19,617 nucleotides of DNA from an uncultured Oscillospiraceae bacterium (GTDB taxonomy: Bacteria > Bacillota > Clostridia > Oscillospirales > Oscillospiraceae): the NCBI GenBank assembly GCA_947630345.1, contig CANRHF010000012.1, forward strand, positions 1 through 19,617, written 5' to 3'. Position 1 is the first letter of the stretch; each line of letters begins with the position of its first letter. Below, piece after piece: positions 7,603 through 14,686 of this stretch. Under the pieces are notes generated by a model that was given only the letters and a program-made list of their open reading frames with translations, did not search any database and was not told the DNA's origin. Both the position numbers and the translations under genes were made by a program.

Positions 7603-8445
7603 ATGAAAATCAAAATCACAGCGGACAGTACCTGCGATCTGACCCCGGAGCTGATCCAAAAATACAACATTACCATCACGCCCCTGTCTGTCTCCTGCGG
7701 CGGCGAGAGCTTCCACGACGGGGTGGACATCACGCCGGATGAGATCTACGCGAAAAACGCCGAGACCGGCCAGCTGGCCTCCACCGCGGCGGTGAACATT
7801 CAGGAGTACATTACGGTCTTTTCCCAGGCTTTGAAGGAATATGACGCCGTGATCCATTTCACCATCAGCAGCGCCATGTCCGCCTGCTATCAAAACGCCT
7901 GCACGGCGGCGGAGGAGACGGGGAATGTGTGGGTTGTGGACAGCCGAAACCTGTCCACGGGCATCGCCCACCTGGTTTTGGACGCCTGCGACATGGCCCA
8001 AGCAGGAATGGCCCCCCAGGACATTCACCGGGAGCTGGAGCGCCGCCGGGAGAAGCTGGACGTGAGCTTCATCGTGGACACCCTGGAGTATCTGCGCAAG
8101 GGAGGCCGCTGCACGGCGGTGGCCGCCTTCGGCGCCAATCTCCTAAAGCTCCATCCCTGCATCTATGTGAAGGACGGGGAAATGGGCGTCGGCAAAAAGT
8201 ACCGGGGCAAGTTGGAGAACTGTCTTTTGTCCTATGTAAAGGACAAGCTGGCGGACCCCTCCACCGTTGACACCAAGCGGATCTTTATCACCGATTCCGG
8301 CGTGGAGGAAAACATCCGGGCGTCGGTGGAGCAGGCGGTGCGGGAGCTGGTCCCCTTTGAGGAAGTCATCCATACCCGTGCCGGCTGCACCGTATCCTGC
8401 CACTGCGGCCCCGGCACCCTGGGTATCCTGTTCTACAGAAAATAA
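7603..8445 (+). CDS. DegV family fatty-acid-binding protein
   Basis: This 280-residue protein has the DegV pattern: an N-terminal ITADSTCDL strand-turn (5-13), the segment PLSVSCGGESFHDGVDIT (27-44), a TAAVN turn (61-65) at the place where many relatives have TSQPS, the ligand-binding SSAMSACYQNA (89-99), the lysine-glycine-glycine-arginine segment LRKGGRC (164-170) and a C-terminal GPGTLGILF. DegV proteins bind a single fatty acid; in Gram-positives they can act as FakB, presenting exogenous fatty acids to the FakA kinase for phospholipid synthesis. No fakA is in the window, so that role is inference. The ATG at 7603 is preceded by an AAAGGAAG site; the nearby ATG at 7596 is in another frame and gives no related product. 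It stands alone behind a consensus promoter. Confidence 0.92.
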   Translation: MKIKITADSTCDLTPELIQKYNITITPLSVSCGGESFHDGVDITPDEIYAKNAETGQLASTAAVNIQEYITVFSQALKEYDAVIHFTISSAMSACYQNACTAAEETGNVWVVDSRNLSTGIAHLVLDACDMAQAGMAPQDIHRELERRREKLDVSFIVDTLEYLRKGGRCTAVAAFGANLLKLHPCIYVKDGEMGVGKKYRGKLENCLLSYVKDKLADPSTVDTKRIFITDSGVEENIRASVEQAVRELVPFEEVIHTRAGCTVSCHCGPGTLGILFYRK

Positions 8446-8479
8446 GGGGCTTTGGGCGATGCCCAGGCGCGAAACCGCC

Positions 8480-8508
8480 TTGACACCGCGGGCCCGGAAC
8501 AGTACAAT
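8480..8508 (+). promoter_or_regulatory. Promoter of the flavodoxin-fold oxidoreductase gene
   Basis: TTGACA (8480-8485), 17-bp spacer, TACAAT (8503-8508), followed 18 nt later by the AGGAGGGG ribosome binding site. This separates the gene from degV transcriptionally. Confidence 0.85.
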
Positions 8509-8539
8509 GAAGACCGAAACCAAATAAGGAGGGGTATTG

Positions 8540-9151
8540 ATGAAGGTACTGCTCATCAACGGCAGCCCCCACAAGCAGGGCTGCACCTATACGGCTCTGG
8601 CGGAGGCGGCCAGGGCTCTGGAACAAATGGGCATCGAGACGGAAATTTACCAGCTGGGGGCCGGGCCGGTGCAGCCCTGCAACGGCTGCGGCGGCTGCCG
8701 AAAGCTGGGAAAATGCGTCTTTGACGACGGCGTGAATGAGATCGCCGCCCGGGCGGACAGCTTTGATGGCCTGATCGTCGGCGCGCCGGTGTACTACGGC
8801 GGGCCCTGCGGGCAGATCCAGTGCTTCCTGGACCGGCTGTTTTATAGCGCGGCGGGGCGTCTGGCGGGGAAGCCCGCTGCGGCGGTGGTGTCCTGCCGGC
8901 GGGGCGGAGCCTCGGCGGCCTTCCAGCGGCTCAATATGTATTTCCAGATGTGCAACATGCCGGTGGTTTCCAGCCAGTACTGGAACCAGGTCCACGGCAA
9001 CACCCCCCAGGAGGTGGCGCAGGATCTGGAGGGTCTGCAAACCATGCGCACCCTGGCACAGAATATGGCCTTCCTGCTGAAATGCCGGGCCGGGTCGGGG
9101 GAACCCCTGCCGGTCTACGAGCCCAAGATTGCCACCAACTTCATTCGGTAG
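8540..9151 (+). CDS. Flavodoxin-fold NAD(P)H-dependent FMN oxidoreductase, possible iron-sulfur flavoprotein
   Basis: The 203-residue product begins MKVLLINGSPHKQG, the FMN-phosphate-binding loop of NADPH-dependent FMN reductases, and has the second flavin loop GAPVYYGGP at 81-89. A cysteine cluster C47-x2-C50-x2-C53-x5-C59 matches the compact spacing described for 4Fe-4S iron-sulfur flavoproteins (Isf), although similar cysteines occur in relatives not proved to carry a cluster. It probably reduces small electron acceptors or quinone-like compounds in the cytoplasm; the substrate is unknown. The ATG at 8540 is preferred over the in-frame TTG at 8537 because AGGAGGGG (8527-8534) would be only 2 nt from the TTG. 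It is the last gene of its unit and ends just before a bidirectional terminator. Confidence 0.85.
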   Translation: MKVLLINGSPHKQGCTYTALAEAARALEQMGIETEIYQLGAGPVQPCNGCGGCRKLGKCVFDDGVNEIAARADSFDGLIVGAPVYYGGPCGQIQCFLDRLFYSAAGRLAGKPAAAVVSCRRGGASAAFQRLNMYFQMCNMPVVSSQYWNQVHGNTPQEVAQDLEGLQTMRTLAQNMAFLLKCRAGSGEPLPVYEPKIATNFIR

Positions 9152-9164
9152 AGATCCTATGATC

Positions 9165-9200
9165 AAAAAAGGGTCAGGCAATACGCCTGACCCCTTTTTT
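9165..9200. terminator. Bidirectional intrinsic terminator between the oxidoreductase gene and htpG
   Basis: A perfect 9-bp GC-rich stem (9171-9179 with 9185-9193) has a 5-nt loop, six A's on its left and six T's on its right, so it yields a U-tract in both directions. It serves two convergent genes. Confidence 0.93.
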
Positions 9201-9226
9201 GATTGCGCGGTCCGTCAAAACTTCCT

Positions 9227-11116
9227 TTAGAACAACAGCTTGCAGACCAGGGCGGTGTAGGCCGCCGGGTCCTCCAGGGGCAGCTCCGCCATGAGCTGGG
9301 CCTGGCAGCACAGAAGCTGGGCATAGTCCTTGGCCTTCACCGGGTCCTCGGTCATGGCGAGGCGCATGGCCTCCACCGCCGGATGGGCAGGGTTCAGCTC
9401 CAAGATCCGGCCCACCGGGTAGGCAAACTCCGGGTTCACCCGGCGCATATACTTCTCCATCTCGAAGCTCATCCCCGCGTCGGGGACCATGGCCGCCGGA
9501 TGGCTGCCCAGATCGTCGGACAGGCGGACCTCCTTCACCTGCTCGCCCAGGCTCTCCTTCACGAAGGTCAAAAAGCCCTTCCACTCCTGGGCCTTGGCCT
9601 CGGCCTCCTTCTTCTCCTCCTCGGTCTTGAGACCCAGGTCCTCGGTGGAGACGTTGCAGAAGCTCTTCTCCTGGTAGGTCATCAGGGTCTGGGGCACGAA
9701 CTCGTCCACGTCCTCGGTAAAGAGCAGGGTGTCGTAGCCCTTGGCGGCCAGGGTCTCCACCTGGGGCAGCTTGGCCAGGCGGTCCTTATTTTCGCCGGGG
9801 GCGTAGTAAATCTTCTCCTGCCCCTCGGGCATGGCGGAAACGTACTCCTTCAAGGTCACCAGCTTGCCCTGCTTCTGGCTGTAGAACAGCAGCAGGTCCT
9901 GGCAGGCGTCCTTGTGGGCGCCGTAGTCGGAAACCGTGCCGTATTTCAGCTGCCGGCCGAAGACGGCGTAAAATTCCTCGTACTTCTCCCGGTCCTTTTC
10001 CAGCAGGTCCGTCAGCTCGGACTTGATTTTCTTCTCCAGGTTCCGGGCGATGATGGTCAGCTGCCGGTTGTGCTGGAGCATCTCCCGGCTGATGTTCAGG
10101 GACAGATCCTGGCTGTCCACCACGCCCCGGACGAAGCGGAAATGCTCCGGCAGCAGCTCCTCGCAGTTTTCCATGATCATCACGCCGCTGGAATAGAGCT
10201 GCAAGCCCCGCTTATAGTCCTTGGTGTAGAAGTCGAAGGGCGCCTTGGAGGGGATATAGAGCAGAGCCTTGAAGGACACCGCCCCCTCGGCGCTGGAATG
10301 GATCACCCGCAAGGGCTTGTTGTAGTCGTAGAATTTCTCCCGGTAGAAGCTGTCGTACTCCTCCTGGGTCACGTCCTTTTTGTTCCGCTGCCAGAGGGGG
10401 ACCATGGTGTTCAGGGTCTCCATCTCGGTGTAGTCCTCGTACTCGGGCTTGTCCTCGGGGGAATCGGCCTTCTTCCGGGACTTGGTCACCTCCATGCGGA
10501 TGGGGTGGCGCAGATAGTCGGAATACTTCCGCACCAGCTCACGCAGCTCGTACTCCTCCAGGAAGCGGGAATACTGCTCATCCTCCGTGTCCTCCTTTAG
10601 GGTCATGATCACGTCGGTGCCCACACCGTCCCGCTGGGCCGGCTCGATGGTGTACCCGTCGGAACCGTCGGAGGTCCAGCGCCAGGCCTGGTCCTGGCCG
10701 TACTTTTTGGTGAGGACCTCCACCTTGGAGGAAACCATGAACGCGGAGTAGAAGCCCACGCCGAACTGGCCGATGATGTCCACGTCCTCGTTTTTCTCCA
10801 TGGCCTGCTTGAAGCCCAGGGAGCCGGACTTGGCGATGGTGCCCAGGTTTTCCTCCAGCTCGGCCCTGTCCATGCCGATGCCGTTGTCGGAGACGGTGAG
10901 GGTCCGGCTGTCCGGATCTCGGGTGATGGTGATGGCGAAGCCGTCCCGGTCCACGGCCACCTTGTCGTCGGTCAGGGCGGTATAGGCCAGCTTGTCAATG
11001 GCGTCGCTGGCATTGGAGAGGATCTCCCGAAGGAAGATCTCCTGATGGGTATAGATCGAATGGATCATCAGATCCAGCAGCCGCTGGGATTCGGCCTTGA
11101 ATTGCTGCTTTTCCAT
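9227..11116 (-). CDS. htpG: Hsp90 family chaperone HtpG
   Basis: The 629-residue product is a full-length bacterial Hsp90. The N-terminal GHKL ATPase is evident: LREILSNASDAIDKL (29-43, with Glu31 and Asn35), DNGIGM (77-82) and GQFGVGFYSAF (116-126). The middle domain, with its conserved catalytic loop region, and the C-terminal dimerisation domain follow. It is an ATP-driven cytosolic chaperone for late-folding clients. The ATG at 11116 (product start MEKQQFKAESQRLLDLMI) is chosen because it matches the usual HtpG start; an AAAGGA site lies 13 nt upstream, a little far. An upstream in-frame GTG at 11149 lies within the CIRCE operator and has no ribosome binding site. Transcription should be repressed by HrcA and induced by heat or protein damage. 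It is divergent from the ABC-F gene. Confidence 0.97.
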   Translation of the reverse strand: MEKQQFKAESQRLLDLMIHSIYTHQEIFLREILSNASDAIDKLAYTALTDDKVAVDRDGFAITITRDPDSRTLTVSDNGIGMDRAELEENLGTIAKSGSLGFKQAMEKNEDVDIIGQFGVGFYSAFMVSSKVEVLTKKYGQDQAWRWTSDGSDGYTIEPAQRDGVGTDVIMTLKEDTEDEQYSRFLEEYELRELVRKYSDYLRHPIRMEVTKSRKKADSPEDKPEYEDYTEMETLNTMVPLWQRNKKDVTQEEYDSFYREKFYDYNKPLRVIHSSAEGAVSFKALLYIPSKAPFDFYTKDYKRGLQLYSSGVMIMENCEELLPEHFRFVRGVVDSQDLSLNISREMLQHNRQLTIIARNLEKKIKSELTDLLEKDREKYEEFYAVFGRQLKYGTVSDYGAHKDACQDLLLFYSQKQGKLVTLKEYVSAMPEGQEKIYYAPGENKDRLAKLPQVETLAAKGYDTLLFTEDVDEFVPQTLMTYQEKSFCNVSTEDLGLKTEEEKKEAEAKAQEWKGFLTFVKESLGEQVKEVRLSDDLGSHPAAMVPDAGMSFEMEKYMRRVNPEFAYPVGRILELNPAHPAVEAMRLAMTEDPVKAKDYAQLLCCQAQLMAELPLEDPAAYTALVCKLLF

Positions 11117-11142
11117 ATCGTGAAGCACATCCTTTGTTTGTT

Positions 11143-11169
11143 TTAGCACTCTTGTAACCTGAGTGCTAA
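11143..11169 (-). promoter_or_regulatory. CIRCE operator (HrcA binding site) of htpG
   Basis: TTAGCACTC (11143-11151), a 9-nt spacer and GAGTGCTAA (11161-11169) form a perfect inverted repeat identical to the CIRCE consensus with its exact N9 spacing. It sits immediately downstream of the htpG -10 box, covering the expected transcription start and early leader, the usual place for HrcA repression. Confidence 0.97.
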
Positions 11170-11172
11170 TTT

Positions 11173-11200
11173 ATTATAGCGCGGATTTTGAAAAATGCAA
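11173..11200 (-). promoter_or_regulatory. Promoter of htpG
   Basis: Read on the minus strand: TTGCAT (11200-11195), 16-bp spacer, TATAAT (11178-11173), directly followed by the CIRCE element. This is a vegetative sigma-A type promoter. Confidence 0.85.
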
Positions 11201-11220
11201 GCCCCCTGGAAAAAAGTTCT

Positions 11221-11248
11221 TTGAAACTTCACAATTCTGTGGTAGAAT
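11221..11248 (+). promoter_or_regulatory. Promoter of the abcF-argS unit
   Basis: TTGAAA (11221-11226), 16-bp spacer, TAGAAT (11243-11248). AGGAGG at 11271-11276 sits 4 nt before the ATG at 11281. The -35 box is only 20 bp from that of the divergent htpG promoter, so the two polymerases could interfere. Confidence 0.75.
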
Positions 11249-11280
11249 GGGCCTGATAAATGTGAAAACCAGGAGGCAGT

Positions 11281-12888
11281 ATGATCACAGTATCCAATTT
11301 GGGGATGCAGTTCGGCGGGCAGTGGCTGTTCCAGCACGCGGACCTGCAATTTTTGCCGGGCAACTGCTACGGCGTCATCGGCGCCAATGGGGCGGGAAAA
11401 TCCACGTTTTTGAAGCTCCTCTGCGGGGAGCTGGACTCCACCACCGGGGAGATCGCCGTCACCCCGGGGCAGCGGATCAGCGTCCTGCGTCAGAATCAGA
11501 ACGCCTACGACGAGTACACCGTGCTGGACGCGGTGATCATGGGCAACCGGAAGCTCTATGACGTCCGCCAGGAGAAGGACGCCATCTACGAAAAGCCGGA
11601 CTTTTCCGACGAGGACGGCATCCGGGCCGCCGAATTGGAGGCGGAGTTCGCCGAGCTTGGCGGCTGGGAAGCCGAGTCCGACGCCTCCCGCCTGCTCCAG
11701 GGCCTGGGGGTGCCCACGGAGAACCACTACGACCGCATGGCGGACACCGACCCCCGGCTGAAGGTGAAGGTGCTGCTGGCCCAGGCCCTGTTCGGCAGTC
11801 CGGACATCGTCATGCTGGACGAGCCCACCAACAACCTGGATATCGAATCCATCGACTTTCTGGAGGATTTCCTGCTGGACTTCCCCGGCATGGTCATCGC
11901 CGTGTCCCACGACCGGCACTTCCTCAATACCGTCTGCACCCACATTGTGGACATCGACTACGGCAAGATCAAGATGTATGTGGGCAACTACGACTTCTGG
12001 TACGAGTCCAGCCAGCTGGTCCAGGCCATGATCCGCAACAAGAACAAGCGCAACCAGGAGAAGATCGAGGAGCTGCAGCTGTTCATTCAGCGCTTCGCCG
12101 CCAACAAGGCCAAGAGCAAGCAAGCCACCGCCCGCCGCCGTCTGCTGGACAAGCTGACGGTGGAGGAGATGCCCGCCTCCACCCGGCGCTACCCCTTTGT
12201 GGGCTTCCAGCCGGAGCGGGAGCTGGGGAAGGACATTCTCACCGTCAAGGATGTGTCCGTCACCGTGGACGGGGTAAAGCTGCTGGACAAGGTGTATTTT
12301 AACGTGGGCCGCACCGACAAGATCGCCTTCGTCGGCGAAAACGAGCTGGCCCAGACCGCTCTGTTCCAAATTCTCATGGGGGAGCTGGAACCTGACGAGG
12401 GCAGTATCAAGTGGGGCGTCTCCACCGCCCGCAGCTACCTGCCCAAGGACAACAGTCCCTATTTTGACGGCTGCAAAACCGAGCTGGTGGACTGGCTGCG
12501 GCAGTATTCCATCAAAAAGGACGATGTGTATCTCCGGGGCTTCCTGGGCCGGATGCTCTTTTCCGGAGAGGATGCCTTCAAGCCGGTGGAGGTCCTCTCC
12601 GGCGGGGAGAAGGTCCGGTGTATGCTCTCCAAAATGATGCTCTCCGGGGCCAACGTGGTGCTGCTGGACCAGCCCACCAACCACCTGGACATGGAATCCA
12701 TCCAGGCGGTGAACAAGGGGCTGATTGCCTTCCCCGGGGTGGTGCTGCTGGCCAGCCACGACCATGAAATGCTCTCCTCGGTGTGCAACCGGGTGATCGC
12801 CTTCCAGCCCGACGGCACCATCATCGACCGCTACGGCACCTTCGACGATTACCTTGCCTGGCAGGCGGAACAGAAAGGAAAGTTCTGA
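11281..12888 (+). CDS. ABC-F family ATPase (YbiT/YkpA-like) with one degenerate cassette
   Basis: This 535-residue protein has two ABC cassettes and no membrane segments, the ABC-F layout of ribosome-associated translation factors. Cassette 1 has an intact Walker A (GANGAGKST, 34-42) and Walker B (LDEPTNNLD, catalytic Glu181), but its signature is replaced by TDPRLKVK (156-163). A charged linker (about 245-310, rich in Lys, Arg, Gln) is the expected interdomain/tRNA-interacting helix region. Cassette 2 has an intact signature LSGGE (439-443) but an altered Walker A, GENELAQTA (352-360), with Gln358 in place of the essential Lys, and LDQPTNHLD with Gln464 in place of the catalytic Glu. Both H-loop histidines (SHD) remain. 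A non-consensus cassette-1 signature is known in YbiT-type proteins. The likely role is at the ribosomal E-site; antibiotic resistance is not suggested by anything visible. Its stop overlaps the argS start. Confidence 0.9.
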   Translation: MITVSNLGMQFGGQWLFQHADLQFLPGNCYGVIGANGAGKSTFLKLLCGELDSTTGEIAVTPGQRISVLRQNQNAYDEYTVLDAVIMGNRKLYDVRQEKDAIYEKPDFSDEDGIRAAELEAEFAELGGWEAESDASRLLQGLGVPTENHYDRMADTDPRLKVKVLLAQALFGSPDIVMLDEPTNNLDIESIDFLEDFLLDFPGMVIAVSHDRHFLNTVCTHIVDIDYGKIKMYVGNYDFWYESSQLVQAMIRNKNKRNQEKIEELQLFIQRFAANKAKSKQATARRRLLDKLTVEEMPASTRRYPFVGFQPERELGKDILTVKDVSVTVDGVKLLDKVYFNVGRTDKIAFVGENELAQTALFQILMGELEPDEGSIKWGVSTARSYLPKDNSPYFDGCKTELVDWLRQYSIKKDDVYLRGFLGRMLFSGEDAFKPVEVLSGGEKVRCMLSKMMLSGANVVLLDQPTNHLDMESIQAVNKGLIAFPGVVLLASHDHEMLSSVCNRVIAFQPDGTIIDRYGTFDDYLAWQAEQKGKF

Positions 12889-14639
12889 TGGAAAAATTGC
12901 TTGATCTCATCTCCCGGCAGGTGTCGGAGGCCTTTGCCGCCGCGGGCTACGATCCCGCCTACGGGCGGGTCACCGTCTCCAACCGGCCGGACCTGTGCGA
13001 ATACCAGTGCAACGGCTGTCTCTCCGCCGCCAAGGTCTATCACTGTGCCCCCATGACCATTGCCCAGGCGGTGGCGGAGAAGCTGGACCGGGGGAATTTT
13101 GACCTGGTGGAGGCGGTGAAGCCCGGATTTCTGAACCTCAACGTCTCCGGTGCCTTCCTGCAAAGCTATCTGGAGGCCATGCGTACCGCCCCGGACTTTG
13201 GCGTGGAGAAGACCGGCCAGAGCAAGACCGTGGTGGTGGACTACGGCGGGCCCAATGTTGCCAAGCCCCTGCACATCGGCCATCTCCGCTCCGCCATCAT
13301 TGGCGAGAGCATGAAGCGGCTGTACAGCTTCTTCGGCTACCATGCCATCGGAGACGTGCATCTGGGGGACTGGGGACTGCAAATGGGCCTGATCATCGCG
13401 GGCCTCCGGGAAAAGGAGCCGGACCTTCCCTATTTTGACCCGGATTTTACCGGGGACTATCCCACTGAGGCCCCCTTCACCCTCTCGGAGCTGGAGGAGA
13501 TTTATCCCGCCGCCTCCGCCCGGAAAAAGGTGGATCCGGAATTTGGGGAGCGGGCCCATCAGGCCACCTTTGAGCTTCAGCAGGGGCGGCGGGGCTACCG
13601 GGCCCTGTGGCGGCACATCATGAATGTGTCCCTGGCGGATATTCGGCGAATCTACGACCAGCTGGACGTTCACTTTGAGTCCTGGCTGGGGGAAAGCGAC
13701 GCGGACCCCTTTATTCCCGCCATGCTGGAGCGTCTGAAAGCCTCCGGCTGCGCCGTGGAGAGCGAGGGGGCGCTGGTGTTCCCCGTGGCGGAGCCCGGGG
13801 ACAAGAAGGAGATGCCCCCCTGCATCCTGGTCAAGTCCGACGGGGCGGTGCTCTACGACACCACGGAGCTGGCCACCATGGTCCAGCGGATGGAGGACTT
13901 CGCCCCGGACAAGATCCTCTACCTGGCGGATAAGCGGCAGAGCCTCCACTTTGAGCAGGTCTTCCGGGCCGCCCGGAAGAGCGGCATTGTGAAACCGGAG
14001 ACAGAGCTGGAATTTTTGGGCTTCGGCACCATGAACGGCCCCGACGGAAAGCCCTTCAAGACCCGGGACGGGGGCGTCATGCGCTTAGAGCGGCTGATCG
14101 CCGACATCATGGCCTTCGTGGGCAAAAAGGTGGAGGAAAACCGGATCGTGGCACCGGAGGATGCACCCGCCACCACCAAGATCATCGCCATGGCGGCGCT
14201 GAAATACGGGGATCTGAGCAATCAGCCCACCAAGGACTATGTTTTCGATATGGACCGCTTCGCCGCCTTCGAGGGCAATACCGGGCCCTATCTGCTCTAC
14301 ACCACGGTGCGGGTCAAGAGCATCCTGTCCAAGTTTGGGGCCTGGGAGGACCTGCCCATCCGGGCTCCGGCCAGCCCCGCCCAGAAGGAGCTGATGCGCT
14401 TCCTCGCCCGGTTTTGCCCGGCCCTGGAGGGGGCCCTGAGCGCCTCCTGCCCCAGCGTGCTGTGCGCCTACCTGTACGATCTGGCCGGAGCGGTCAACCG
14501 CTTCTACCACGAGACCCGGATCCTGGACCAGGAGGACAAGGACCTCCAGGCCGGCTCCGTCGCCCTGATCGGTCTTGCCAAGCGGGTCCTGGAGCAGGGC
14601 ATGGACCTGCTGGGCTTCGCGGCCCCGGAAAAGATGTGA
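12888..14639 (+). CDS. argS: Arginyl-tRNA synthetase
   Basis: The 583-residue product is a class I synthetase of the ArgS type that charges tRNA-Arg, requiring the tRNA for amino-acid activation. The N-terminal tRNA-D-loop-binding domain (about 1-110, with EYQCNG) is followed by the HIGH motif in PLHIGHLRS (HIGH at 129-132), LGDWGLQMG, and the loop GKPFKTRDGG (387-396), which replaces KMSKS in most ArgS proteins. The C-terminal DALR helical anticodon domain ends in LGFAAPEKM. Length fits the family. The start is the ATG at 12888, one base overlapping the ABC-F stop (TGATG), with an AAAGGAA site just upstream; the longer open frame back to 12783 runs over the ABC-F coding region and is not conserved. 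No T-box or separate promoter is seen, so it depends on the ABC-F promoter. Confidence 0.97.
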   Translation: MEKLLDLISRQVSEAFAAAGYDPAYGRVTVSNRPDLCEYQCNGCLSAAKVYHCAPMTIAQAVAEKLDRGNFDLVEAVKPGFLNLNVSGAFLQSYLEAMRTAPDFGVEKTGQSKTVVVDYGGPNVAKPLHIGHLRSAIIGESMKRLYSFFGYHAIGDVHLGDWGLQMGLIIAGLREKEPDLPYFDPDFTGDYPTEAPFTLSELEEIYPAASARKKVDPEFGERAHQATFELQQGRRGYRALWRHIMNVSLADIRRIYDQLDVHFESWLGESDADPFIPAMLERLKASGCAVESEGALVFPVAEPGDKKEMPPCILVKSDGAVLYDTTELATMVQRMEDFAPDKILYLADKRQSLHFEQVFRAARKSGIVKPETELEFLGFGTMNGPDGKPFKTRDGGVMRLERLIADIMAFVGKKVEENRIVAPEDAPATTKIIAMAALKYGDLSNQPTKDYVFDMDRFAAFEGNTGPYLLYTTVRVKSILSKFGAWEDLPIRAPASPAQKELMRFLARFCPALEGALSASCPSVLCAYLYDLAGAVNRFYHETRILDQEDKDLQAGSVALIGLAKRVLEQGMDLLGFAAPEKM

Positions 14640-14644
14640 TTTCC

Positions 14645-14680
14645 AAAAAAATCCTCCCCGAGGCCGGGGAGGATTTTTTT
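14645..14680. terminator. Bidirectional intrinsic terminator between argS and the DHHW gene
   Basis: A perfect 10-bp stem (14651-14660 with 14665-14674), loop AGGC, is flanked by an A-run on the left and a run of seven T's on the right, so it works in both directions. It begins 6 nt after argS and ends 7 nt before the stop codon of the convergent DHHW gene. Confidence 0.95.
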
Positions 14681-14686
14681 ACTGCT

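Noticed and set aside
8537..8539. TTG at 8537 as start of the flavodoxin-fold gene
   Set aside because: It would lie only 2 nt after AGGAGGGG; the next codon is ATG at normal spacing.
9203..10600. A 465-codon plus-strand frame opposite htpG
   Set aside because: The product is a Leu/Gly/Val/His-rich shadow with no domain; it starts next to the bidirectional terminator and lies wholly on htpG coding sequence.
11117..11149. The GTG at 11149 as htpG start
   Set aside because: It falls inside the CIRCE inverted repeat, has no ribosome binding site, and adds 11 residues absent from typical HtpG proteins.
11143..12765. A 540-codon minus-strand frame opposite the ABC-F gene
   Set aside because: It is a shadow of the ABC-F codons, runs through the htpG regulatory region, and has no plausible start signals.
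12783..12887. Extended argS start at 12783
   Set aside because: The extra 35 residues are a frame-shifted reading of the ABC-F 3' end and are Arg/His/Pro-rich; the TGATG junction at 12886-12890 gives the normal ArgS N-terminus.
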